Shown here: positions 1 through 5,981 of the stretch, one piece after another
How the letters are laid out: each line of letters starts with the position of its first letter
Numbering within the stretch: position 1 is the stretch's first letter
Source of the DNA: an uncultured Gemmatimonadota bacterium
GTDB taxonomy: Bacteria > Gemmatimonadota > Gemmatimonadetes > Gemmatimonadales > GWC2-71-9
Length of the DNA stretch: 7,106 nucleotides
Direction: 5' to 3'
Assembly (NCBI GenBank): GCA_946480845.1
Contig: CAMLLJ010000152.1
Coordinates: 1-7,106 of the forward strand
Notes under the pieces: generated by a model
The model's input: the letters and a program-made list of their open reading frames with translations, nothing else
The model's database searches: none
What the model was told of the DNA's origin: nothing
Translations under genes and position numbers: made by a program

Positions 1-1
1 C

Positions 2-550
2 CCGATGGTCGTGATCGGCCTCTTCATCGGCGGCACCCTGCCCTTCGTCATCGGCGCGCTCACCATGACCGCCGTCGGTCGCGCCGCCGCGGGCATGGTG
101 GACGAGGTGCGCCGCCAGTTCCGCGAGATCCCGGGCCTGATGGAAGGCACGGCCAAGCCGGACAGCGCGCGCTGCGTGGACATCTCCACGCGCGCCGCGC
201 TCCGCGAGATGATCCTCCCGGGCGTCACGGCGCTGGTGGCGCCGGTGGTGGTCGGGCGCTTCCTCGGCATCCATGCCCTGGGCGGCCTCCTCGCCGGCGC
301 CACGCTCTCCGGCGTCCTGCTCGCGCTCTTCATGGCCAACGCCGGCGGCGCCTGGGACAATGCGAAGAAGTACGTCGAGGGCGGCGAGCACGGCGGCAAG
401 GGCTCCGACGCGCACAAGGCGGCCGTGGTGGGCGATACCGTGGGCGACCCGTTCAAGGACACCTCCGGCCCGGCGATGAACATCCTCATCAAGCTGATGA
501 GCGTGGTGTCACTGGTGCTCGCGCCCTGGTTCGCGCGCATGGCCGCATAG
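2..550 (+). CDS. hppA: Membrane-bound proton/sodium-translocating pyrophosphatase, C-terminal part
   Basis: This is the 3' end of a membrane-integral pyrophosphatase, which hydrolyses PPi in the cytoplasm and pumps H+ or Na+ across the inner membrane. The frame is open to the window edge, so the start lies upstream; about 182 residues are visible out of a usual ~680-800. Counting from the first visible Met (base 5), diagnostic blocks are [16 protein letters not shown] (24-39), the [17 protein letters not shown] stretch (41-62), GGAWDNAKK (114-122) and [14 protein letters not shown] (143-156). In the family, the Asp and Lys residues of the last two blocks bind the Mg-PPi complex. Hydrophobic stretches at about 1-20, 73-112 and 158-176 are membrane helices, and the protein ends soon after the last, as is normal. 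The residue that separates K+-dependent from K+-independent enzymes lies upstream, so subtype and pumped ion cannot be decided. The TAG stop is followed after 3 bases by ychF in the same frame. The identification is very secure. Confidence 0.96.
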   Translation, partial: PMVVIGLFIGGTLPFVIGALTMTAVGRAAAGMVDEVRRQFREIPGLMEGTAKPDSARCVDISTRAALREMILPGVTALVAPVVVGRFLGIHALGGLLAGATLSGVLLALFMANAGGAWDNAKKYVEGGEHGGKGSDAHKAAVVGDTVGDPFKDTSGPAMNILIKLMSVVSLVLAPWFARMAA

Positions 551-553
551 CGG

Positions 554-1651
<1,098 letters not shown>

Positions 1652-1682
1652 GCGCCCACTACCCTTCGGGCTGAACGCAAGT

Positions 1683-1688
1683 TATTAT
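1683..1688 (+). promoter_or_regulatory. Possible -10 box of the rpsF operon promoter
   Basis: TATTAT matches the sigma-70 -10 consensus TATAAT at five of six positions. It lies in a short AT-rich pocket (about 1680-1703) that stands out in very GC-rich surroundings, in the only sizeable intergenic gap of the window. No good -35 hexamer is found 16-18 bases upstream (TACCCT at 1660-1665 is poor). A start about 7 bases downstream would give a leader of roughly 90 bases, enough to contain the two hairpins ahead of rpsF. This rests on sequence resemblance only; promoter consensus in this phylum is not well known to me. Confidence 0.4.
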
Positions 1689-1740
1689 TCAGGGCTCACA
1701 TATCTCCTCCTCGGCTCCGCACCAGGGCCGGGGCGCCACC

Positions 1741-1780
1741 GCCGGCCGGGCCTTCCCGCCGGCACTCGTCCAAAGGACGG
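1741..1780 (+). promoter_or_regulatory. Structured rpsF leader: two hairpins, second sequesters the ribosome binding site (candidate S6:S18 autoregulatory element)
   Basis: Two consecutive hairpins are visible. The first pairs GCCGGC (1741-1746) plus GGG (1748-1750) with CCCGCCGGC (1755-1763), with one bulged C at 1747 and a CCTT loop. The second pairs CGTCC (1767-1771) with GGACG (1775-1779) around an AAA loop, extendable by a T-G wobble (1766/1780). The rpsF Shine-Dalgarno sequence AAAGGA (1772-1777), 7 bases before the ATG at 1785, lies in the loop and right arm of that second hairpin. It is known that the S6:S18 complex binds a leader structure with a conserved CCG trinucleotide ahead of rpsF in many bacteria. 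CCG occurs in this leader (ACCG at 1738-1741), and rpsF and rpsR follow directly. That this particular leader is such an element is an inference; the pairings themselves are directly visible. Confidence 0.5.
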
Positions 1781-1784
1781 TGTC

Positions 1785-2126
1785 ATGACCCACCAGTACG
1801 AGGTGGTCTACATCTTCGACAGTGCGCTCGAAGAGGCCGCCATCAACGAAAAGCTCGAGCGCTTCCACGCGCTCGTCCGCCATGAAGGCGCCGAGGCCCC
1901 CACGCTCGACCAGTGGGGCAAGCGGACGCTCGCCTTCCCCATCCGGAATCGCGAGACCGGCCACTACGTGATCGCCAAGTTCGAGGCGCTGGCCACGGCG
2001 CTGCCCGAGTTCGAGCGCGCCATCAAGCTCGACGACGGCGTGCTCCGCCACCTGGTCGTCGTGAACGAGGGCGCCCAGCCGGTGCCGGTGACCGCCGCCA
2101 AGAGCGAAGAGGAGGACGACGAATGA
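1785..2126 (+). CDS. rpsF: Small ribosomal subunit protein S6
   Basis: This 113-residue protein is S6, which binds the central domain of 16S rRNA as a heterodimer with S18 in the platform of the 30S subunit. The N-terminal strand [13 protein letters not shown] (3-15), the signature [12 protein letters not shown] (44-55), and the following [10 protein letters not shown] and [12 protein letters not shown] segments (59-68, 82-93) are all typical. The C-terminus is an acidic tail (EEEDDE, 108-113), as is common in S6. The ATG start is supported by AAAGGA at 1772-1777 with 7-base spacing and gives the standard N-terminus. The TGA stop overlaps the ATG of rpsR (ATGA, 2123-2126), implying translational coupling that would help equal production of the two binding partners. 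No ssb or priB lies between rpsF and rpsR, although one or other does in Bacillus or E. coli. It is probably controlled through the structured leader upstream. Confidence 0.97.
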   Translation: MTHQYEVVYIFDSALEEAAINEKLERFHALVRHEGAEAPTLDQWGKRTLAFPIRNRETGHYVIAKFEALATALPEFERAIKLDDGVLRHLVVVNEGAQPVPVTAAKSEEEDDE

Positions 2127-2344
2127 AGCGCGCCGCCAAGACCTGTGCGATCTGCGAGTCGGGGGTGCGGGTCGTGGACTTCAAGGATGAGCGCACGCTG
2201 CAGCGCTTCCTGACCGAGCGCGGCAAGATCCTGCCCAGCCGGCTCTCGGGCACCTGTGCCCGGCACCAGCGGCAGCTCGGCACCGCCATCAAGCGGGCCC
2301 GGCAGCTCGCGCTCCTGCCCTACATCAAGGGGCATACGGGCTGA
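2123..2344 (+). CDS. rpsR: Small ribosomal subunit protein S18 (zinc-type)
   Basis: This is a complete 73-residue S18, the partner of S6 on the 30S platform. Conserved features are [20 protein letters not shown] (20-39), [18 protein letters not shown] (43-60), and the ending LALLPYI (62-68). CxxC (C8, C11) together with C45 and H48 forms a CxxC…CxxH set, the pattern of the zinc-binding (C+) version of S18; many bacteria carry, alone or in addition, a version that has lost these ligands. The start at 2123 overlaps the rpsF stop by 4 bases (ATGA) and gives the normal short N-terminus. An open frame continues upstream inside rpsF, but that is an out-of-frame shadow and not S18. The stop at 2342-2344 in turn overlaps the probable CTG start of the next gene. 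Zinc binding is inferred from the ligands. Confidence 0.96.
   Translation: MKRAAKTCAICESGVRVVDFKDERTLQRFLTERGKILPSRLSGTCARHQRQLGTAIKRARQLALLPYIKGHTG
2327..2332 (+). promoter_or_regulatory. Ribosome binding site supporting a CTG start at 2341
   Basis: AAGGGG, resembling AAGGAG, lies within the end of rpsR and ends 8 bases before the CTG at 2341. No comparable purine stretch precedes the only other nearby start candidate, the GTG at 2413, where the upstream sequence is pyrimidine-rich. This favours the CTG as the initiation codon of the membrane protein gene. Confidence 0.45.
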
Positions 2345-3309
2345 GCGCCGACCGGCCGGCGCCCGGCGCGCGAAGCGTCTCCTGGGGCCTCGCCTGGCTC
2401 CTCGCCGTCTTCGTGATCTTCGTGCCGCCGGTCTTTGCCCTGGCGCCGCTGTCGCTGCTGCTGCTGGTGTCGCGGCCGGGTACGGGGCGGGAGTGGTTCT
2501 GGGTGATCGCGGGAGCGGCGGTGCTCGCGCTCTCGCTCTCGGCGGGCACCGGGCTCGGTGCCGGGTTCGTCCGGGCAGTGGGGGTCCTGGGCACGGGCGC
2601 CTTCGTGGCGCTCTCGCTCTGGCGGCCGGAGCGGCCGCTCTTCGGCCGGGCGGCGCGGGCGGCCGCGATCGGGCTCGCCGTCGCGCTCCTCTGGGGCGCG
2701 CGGCTGGGCATCGGCTGGGACGACGTCGAACGGGGCATCGCGCGCGACATGCGCGAGCTCTTCCTCGGCCAGGCGCGGGTGGCCGAATCGCGGTCGCTGG
2801 GCGCAGGGCTGGTGGACACGCTCCGGCAGATGGCCGACGGCGCCGCCGCGAGCGCCGTGTTCTACCCGGCGCTGCTCACGCTCACGGCGATCGGCGGGAT
2901 GGCGCTCGCCTGGCGCTGCTATCACCGCATCGCTCGGGCGCCGCTCGGCAGCGACGGCGGGCCGTTCAGCGCCTTCCGATTCAGCGACCAGGCAGTCTGG
3001 CTGCTGGTCGCGGGGCTGGCCGGGCTGCTGCTGCCCGCCACGTCGCTCACGCTGTTCGGGGCGCCGCTCCGCACCTGGGCCGCCAACCTGCTGGCGGTGA
3101 TGGCGGCGCTGTACGTGGCGCGCGGGCTGGCGATCTTCGCCACCGCGTCGCGCCGGACCCCGCGGCGGGTGGTCGCGGTGCTGGGGGTCGTCGCCGTGTT
3201 CCTGTGGCCTTTTGCCGCCGGCGGCCTCGTGCTGCTGGGCCTGGCGGATTCGTGGATAGATTTCCGGCGACGCCTCGAGTCGCCGCCAACCGGAGGAATG
3301 GATCGATGA
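2341..3309 (+). CDS. DUF2232 (YybS-like) polytopic membrane protein
   Basis: This is a hydrophobic protein of 322 residues if started at CTG 2341, with about seven or eight membrane segments: near residues 14-42, 49-72, 78-95, 102-118, 160-181, 205-230, 242-262 and 271-300. A polar, likely amphipathic loop lies at about 120-158. The C-terminal half resembles DUF2232/Yyb[15 protein letters not shown], then [18 protein letters not shown], and finally [19 protein letters not shown] close to the end, matching the family's closing GxxDxxxDFRxR-like block. In Bacillus, yybS is also close to rplI, so the context agrees. The molecular function is unknown. Start choice: no ATG, GTG or TTG is in frame between the rpsR end and GTG 2413, which would cut into the first membrane helix and lacks a Shine-Dalgarno sequence. 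CTG 2341 overlaps the rpsR stop as CTGA and has AAGGGG 8 bases upstream. The TGA stop overlaps the rplI ATG by 4 bases. Family assignment is moderately sure, the start less so. Confidence 0.75.
   Translation: MSADRPAPGARSVSWGLAWLLAVFVIFVPPVFALAPLSLLLLVSRPGTGREWFWVIAGAAVLALSLSAGTGLGAGFVRAVGVLGTGAFVALSLWRPERPLFGRAARAAAIGLAVALLWGARLGIGWDDVERGIARDMRELFLGQARVAESRSLGAGLVDTLRQMADGAAASAVFYPALLTLTAIGGMALAWRCYHRIARAPLGSDGGPFSAFRFSDQAVWLLVAGLAGLLLPATSLTLFGAPLRTWAANLLAVMAALYVARGLAIFATASRRTPRRVVAVLGVVAVFLWPFAAGGLVLLGLADSWIDFRRRLESPPTGGMDR
3292..3297 (+). promoter_or_regulatory. Shine-Dalgarno sequence of rplI
   Basis: GGAGGA ends 8 bases before the ATG at 3306 and 11 bases before the second ATG at 3309. 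It is the strongest ribosome binding site in the window and favours 3306 over 3309, although the family's usual N-terminus would begin at the second Met. Confidence 0.75.
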
Positions 3310-3752
3310 TGGAAGTGATTCTGCGCGACGACGTGCGTTCCGTCGGCAAGGCGGGCGAGCTGGTGCGCGTGAAGCCGGGCTACGCGCGCAACTATCTCCT
3401 GCCCCAGGGCCTCGCCTATGAGGCCACCGAGGGCAACAAGAAGCGCATCGCCGCCGAGACGAAGGCCCGCAGCACGCGGCTCGCGGCCGAGAAGTCGGGC
3501 GCCGAGGCATTCGCCGAACAGCTCGGGCAGCTCGACCTCCAGCTCAAGGGCAACGCGGGCGAGGAAGGCCGCCTCTTCGGCTCGATCACCGCGCAGGACA
3601 TCGCGGCGGCGCTCGCCGAGGCGGGCCATGAGGTGGACCGCCGGCGCATCGAGCTCGACCAGCCGATCAAGACCCTGGGCGAGCACACCGTGTCGGTGCG
3701 GCTCCATCCCGAAGTTCATGCCAGCGTGCGCGTGACCGTCGTTCCCGAGTAG
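3306..3752 (+). CDS. rplI: Large ribosomal subunit protein L9
   Basis: This is a complete 148-residue L9, normal for the family (about 148-150). L9 binds 23S rRNA at the base of the L1 stalk and influences reading-frame maintenance. The N-terminal domain carries [19 protein letters not shown] (2-20) and the signature GYARNYLLPQGLA (25-37). A charged connecting helix spans about 41-75, and the C-terminal domain includes GRLFGSITAQDIAAAL (88-103) and RRIELDQPIKTLGEHTV (118-134). Two adjacent ATG codons exist (3306, 3309). The first overlaps the upstream TGA as ATGA and has the better distance to GGAGGA, whereas the second gives the textbook N-terminus. The difference is one methionine. The in-frame TAG stop is followed by one codon and the ATG of the next gene. 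Confidence 0.96.
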   Translation: MMEVILRDDVRSVGKAGELVRVKPGYARNYLLPQGLAYEATEGNKKRIAAETKARSTRLAAEKSGAEAFAEQLGQLDLQLKGNAGEEGRLFGSITAQDIAAALAEAGHEVDRRRIELDQPIKTLGEHTVSVRLHPEVHASVRVTVVPE

Positions 3753-3755
3753 GGC

Positions 3756-5576
3756 ATGGCCGTCGGGATCTCGTACGTCGATGGTCCACGCCTCGCCCGC
3801 TCTCTCTACGCCGCTTCCGACTGGGTCGCCGCCGGACGCGACGAGATCAACCGAATCAACGTTTTTCCGTTCCCCGACGGGGACACCGGGACCAATTTCT
3901 GCGTGGCCCGCCGCGCCGTCGCCGACGCCCTCCGGGCGCTCGGCGACGCGTCGCTTCCCGAGACCGCGCGCACCGCCTCGCGCGCCGCCGTGCTCGGTGC
4001 CCGCGGCAATTCCGGGATGATGCTCGCCCACTTCCTGCTCGGCTTCTCCGAGGGGATCGGCGAGCGCCTGCGGGCCGGCGCGCGGGATGTGGCGGCGGCG
4101 CTCCAGCGCGGCACCGACCAGCTCTACGCCTCGCTGGACGAGCCGCGTGAGGGCACCATCCTGACCGTCGCCCGCGAGGCGGCGGCCGCCGCCGGACGGG
4201 CCGCCGCCGTCACCGATGACATCGGCGAGTTCATGCGCATGATGCTGGCCGAGGGGGAGGAGGCGCTGGCGCGGACCCCCGAGCTGATGGCCGTGCTCAA
4301 GGACGCCGGGGTGGTGGATGCCGGCGGCCTGGGCTTCGTGCGCATGATCGAGGGCGTGGTGCGCTGCATCGAGGGGGACCCGATCCTGCCTGCGGAGGCG
4401 CTTCCCGCCTCGGCCGACGGCCTGCTCCCGGCCGCCTTCGCGGAGGTGGCCGCGGAGCGGGACTTCCGCTACTGCACCGAAGTGCTGGTGCGCGGCGCCG
4501 CGCTGCCGCCCGCCAACGAGGTGCGGAGCGCCATGCACGCCTTCGGCGGGTCCATCGTCGTGGCCGCCGTGGGCGACATCCTCAAGATCCACGTGCACAC
4601 CGACACGCCGGACGCCGTCTTCGCCTGCGCGGCGCGCTGGGGCCGCGTGGACACGAGCAAGGCCGAGGACATGCGCGCCCAGCACCAGCGGCTCGCGCAC
4701 GACGACCGCCGGCCGGTGTCCGTCGTCACCGACAGTTCCGCCGACCTCCCGGATACTGTCCTCGACCGGCACCGGATCGCCCTGGTGCCGCTGCAGGTCG
4801 TCTGGGGCGAGGAGACCTTCCGCGACCGGGTGCAGCTCAAGCCCGACGAGTTCTACCGCCGGCTCCGGACCAGCAGGGACCTCCCCACGACATCGCAGCC
4901 GACGCCGGGCGACTTCGTGCGCGTCTTCCGCGACGCCCGCCAGGAGGCGCACGAAGTGGTGGCCGTCCTGCTGTCAGCCGCGCTCTCCGGCACGTACCAG
5001 TCGGGGCTGGCCGCGCGGAAGGCGGGGCTGCTCGAGGGCGTGCACGTGGTGGACAGCCGGTCGGCGTCGCTGGGCGTGGGCCTCCTGGCGCTCCGGGCCG
5101 CGGAGCTGGCCGAGGCGGGCTGGACGGCTCCCGCCATCGTGGCGGAGCTCGAGCGCATCAGGGAAAGGAGCGGGATGCTGCTGACGGTGGACCGGTACGA
5201 CAACCTCATCCGCTCGGGCCGCGTGAGCCGCGGCAAGGCGTGGCTCGGCGGAATGCTCGACGTGCGGCCGATCCTGACGCTCGACCCGGCCGGCCGCGTG
5301 GTGCCGGCAGACCGGGTGCGCGGCCGCGAGAACGTGGTGCCGCGGGTCCTCTCGCTGCTCGAGCGCCGGCTCACGCCGCGGCCCCGCGCCGTCCGGTTCG
5401 GGGTGGTGCATACCGAGGCACCCGAGGTGGCGGAGCGGATCCGCACCGCCCTGGTGGCCGCCTACGCCCCGCGCGACTGCATCGTCTCCCTGGCCACCGG
5501 GGTCCTGGGCACCCATGTGGGGATCGGCGCGTGGGCGGTGTTCTTCCAGGTCGAAGACGCCCCGGATGCCGCATGA
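3756..5576 (+). CDS. FakA–FakB-like fusion: DAK2 (DhaL) kinase domain, middle domain and DegV fatty-acid-binding domain
   Basis: This 606-residue protein combines two partners usually made separately. Residues ~10-205 form a DhaL/DAK2 nucleotide-binding domain with NVFPFPDGDTGTN (35-47), whose Asp residues hold Mg-ATP in the family, GARGNSGMM (81-89) and DAGVVDAGG (183-191). Residues ~235-310 match the FakA middle domain (FRYCTEVLVRG, GDILKIHVHTDTP, MRAQH). Residues ~321-600 are a complete DegV/FakB domain: TDSSADLP (325-332), TTSQPTP (378-384), SAALSGTYQSG (407-417), SGRVS (487-491), and GTHVGIGAWAVFF (585-597). In Staphylococcus, FakA phosphorylates fatty acids presented by FakB, feeding acyl-phosphate to phospholipid synthesis. 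Here the DegV part stands where FakA has its own C-terminal DegV-like domain. The inferred role is phosphorylation of exogenous or recycled fatty acids at the cytoplasmic face of the membrane. The ATG is fixed by the in-frame TAG of rplI one codon upstream. Substrate specificity cannot be read from the sequence. Confidence 0.9.
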   Translation: MAVGISYVDGPRLARSLYAASDWVAAGRDEINRINVFPFPDGDTGTNFCVARRAVADALRALGDASLPETARTASRAAVLGARGNSGMMLAHFLLGFSEGIGERLRAGARDVAAALQRGTDQLYASLDEPREGTILTVAREAAAAAGRAAAVTDDIGEFMRMMLAEGEEALARTPELMAVLKDAGVVDAGGLGFVRMIEGVVRCIEGDPILPAEALPASADGLLPAAFAEVAAERDFRYCTEVLVRGAALPPANEVRSAMHAFGGSIVVAAVGDILKIHVHTDTPDAVFACAARWGRVDTSKAEDMRAQHQRLAHDDRRPVSVVTDSSADLPDTVLDRHRIALVPLQVVWGEETFRDRVQLKPDEFYRRLRTSRDLPTTSQPTPGDFVRVFRDARQEAHEVVAVLLSAALSGTYQSGLAARKAGLLEGVHVVDSRSASLGVGLLALRAAELAEAGWTAPAIVAELERIRERSGMLLTVDRYDNLIRSGRVSRGKAWLGGMLDVRPILTLDPAGRVVPADRVRGRENVVPRVLSLLERRLTPRPRAVRFGVVHTEAPEVAERIRTALVAAYAPRDCIVSLATGVLGTHVGIGAWAVFFQVEDAPDAA

Positions 5577-5613
5577 GGCCCCGATTCGTGCAGATTCGTC
5601 GCCGTCATACGTC

Positions 5614-5970
5614 ATGGTGAGAAAGCCGCTGCCGGACGGGATGCAGGTGGCGATCGATGCCATCGACGACCTGAAGGCCAACCAGCTCGTGGTGCTCGAC
5701 CTGCGCGGCCTGAACGACGCCACCGACTATTTCGTGATCGCGTCGGGCACCTCGGATGCGCACGTGCGCGGCATCGCCGAGTCGGTCATGGACAAGATGT
5801 CCCGCCGGGGGTTCCGGACGCACCACGTCGAGGGGATCGCCGGCGGCAAGTGGGTCCTGCTTGATTTCGTGGACTTCGTGGTCCACCTCTTCCATCCGGA
5901 GACGCGCGCCTTCTACCAGCTCGAGCGCCTCTGGAGCGATGCCCGGGAGCTCCCCGCGAGCTCCCCCTGA
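5614..5970 (+). CDS. rsfS: Ribosome silencing factor RsfS (Iojap/RsfA family)
   Basis: RsfS binds L14 on the large subunit and blocks subunit joining, reducing translation when nutrients fall. From ATG 5614 the protein has 118 residues, within the usual ~105-130. Characteristic blocks are LVVLDLRGLNDATDYFVIAS (25-44) with GTSDAHVRGIAESV (45-58), and HHVEGIAGGKWVLLDFVDFV (70-89) continuing into VHLFHPETRAFYQLERLW (90-107). The last is the family's closing signature. The start is uncertain: ATG 5614 has no Shine-Dalgarno sequence; ATG 5566 would overlap the preceding gene by 11 bases and add 16 residues not typical of the family; ATG 5641 would trim nine residues. It sits 37 bases after the DegV fusion, a gap with no visible signal apart from a short GATTCGT repeat at 5583 and 5593. 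The function is well supported by homology and the context of ribosomal genes upstream. Confidence 0.95.
   Translation: MVRKPLPDGMQVAIDAIDDLKANQLVVLDLRGLNDATDYFVIASGTSDAHVRGIAESVMDKMSRRGFRTHHVEGIAGGKWVLLDFVDFVVHLFHPETRAFYQLERLWSDARELPASSP
5945..5965 (+). repeat. Strong hairpin at the 3' end of rsfS
   Basis: GGGAGCTC (5945-5952) is perfectly complementary to GAGCTCCC (5958-5965), giving an 8-base-pair GC-rich stem with a five-base loop (CCCGC). Because GAGCTC is itself a palindrome, the same bases also read as a direct repeat of GAGCTCCCC (5947-5955 and 5958-5966). It sits in the last codons of rsfS and has no following T tract, so it is not a classical terminator. It could weaken read-through into the next gene or protect the mRNA end. 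Function is unproven. Confidence 0.45.
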
Positions 5971-5972
5971 TC

Positions 5973-5977
5973 GAGGT
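5973..5977 (+). promoter_or_regulatory. Shine-Dalgarno sequence of the secreted metallopeptidase gene
   Basis: GAGGT lies 4 bases before the ATG at 5982, normal placement for the 3' end of an AGGAGGT motif. It fixes the start of a gene whose first 42 codons are of unusual, repetitive composition and might otherwise be dismissed. There is no room for a separate promoter in the 11 bases after rsfS, so the gene is probably co-transcribed or uses a promoter inside rsfS. Confidence 0.65.
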
Positions 5978-5981
5978 AGCT

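Noticed and set aside
1671..1692. Inverted repeat CTGAA…TTCAG after ychF as a terminator
   Set aside because: The stem is only five pairs with a 12-base loop and no T tract, so it is too weak to call.
2256..3305. The long in-frame extension upstream of rplI
   Set aside because: It overlaps rpsR and the DUF2232 gene in another frame and gives a low-complexity Arg/Gly/Ala product; L9 starts at 3306 with a Shine-Dalgarno sequence.
2922..4952. A 676-codon open frame on the minus strand, across rplI and the DegV fusion
   Set aside because: The + strand here encodes two clearly conserved proteins. The minus product is rich in Arg, Gly, His and Ala with no recognisable motif, as expected from the complement of GC-rich coding DNA.
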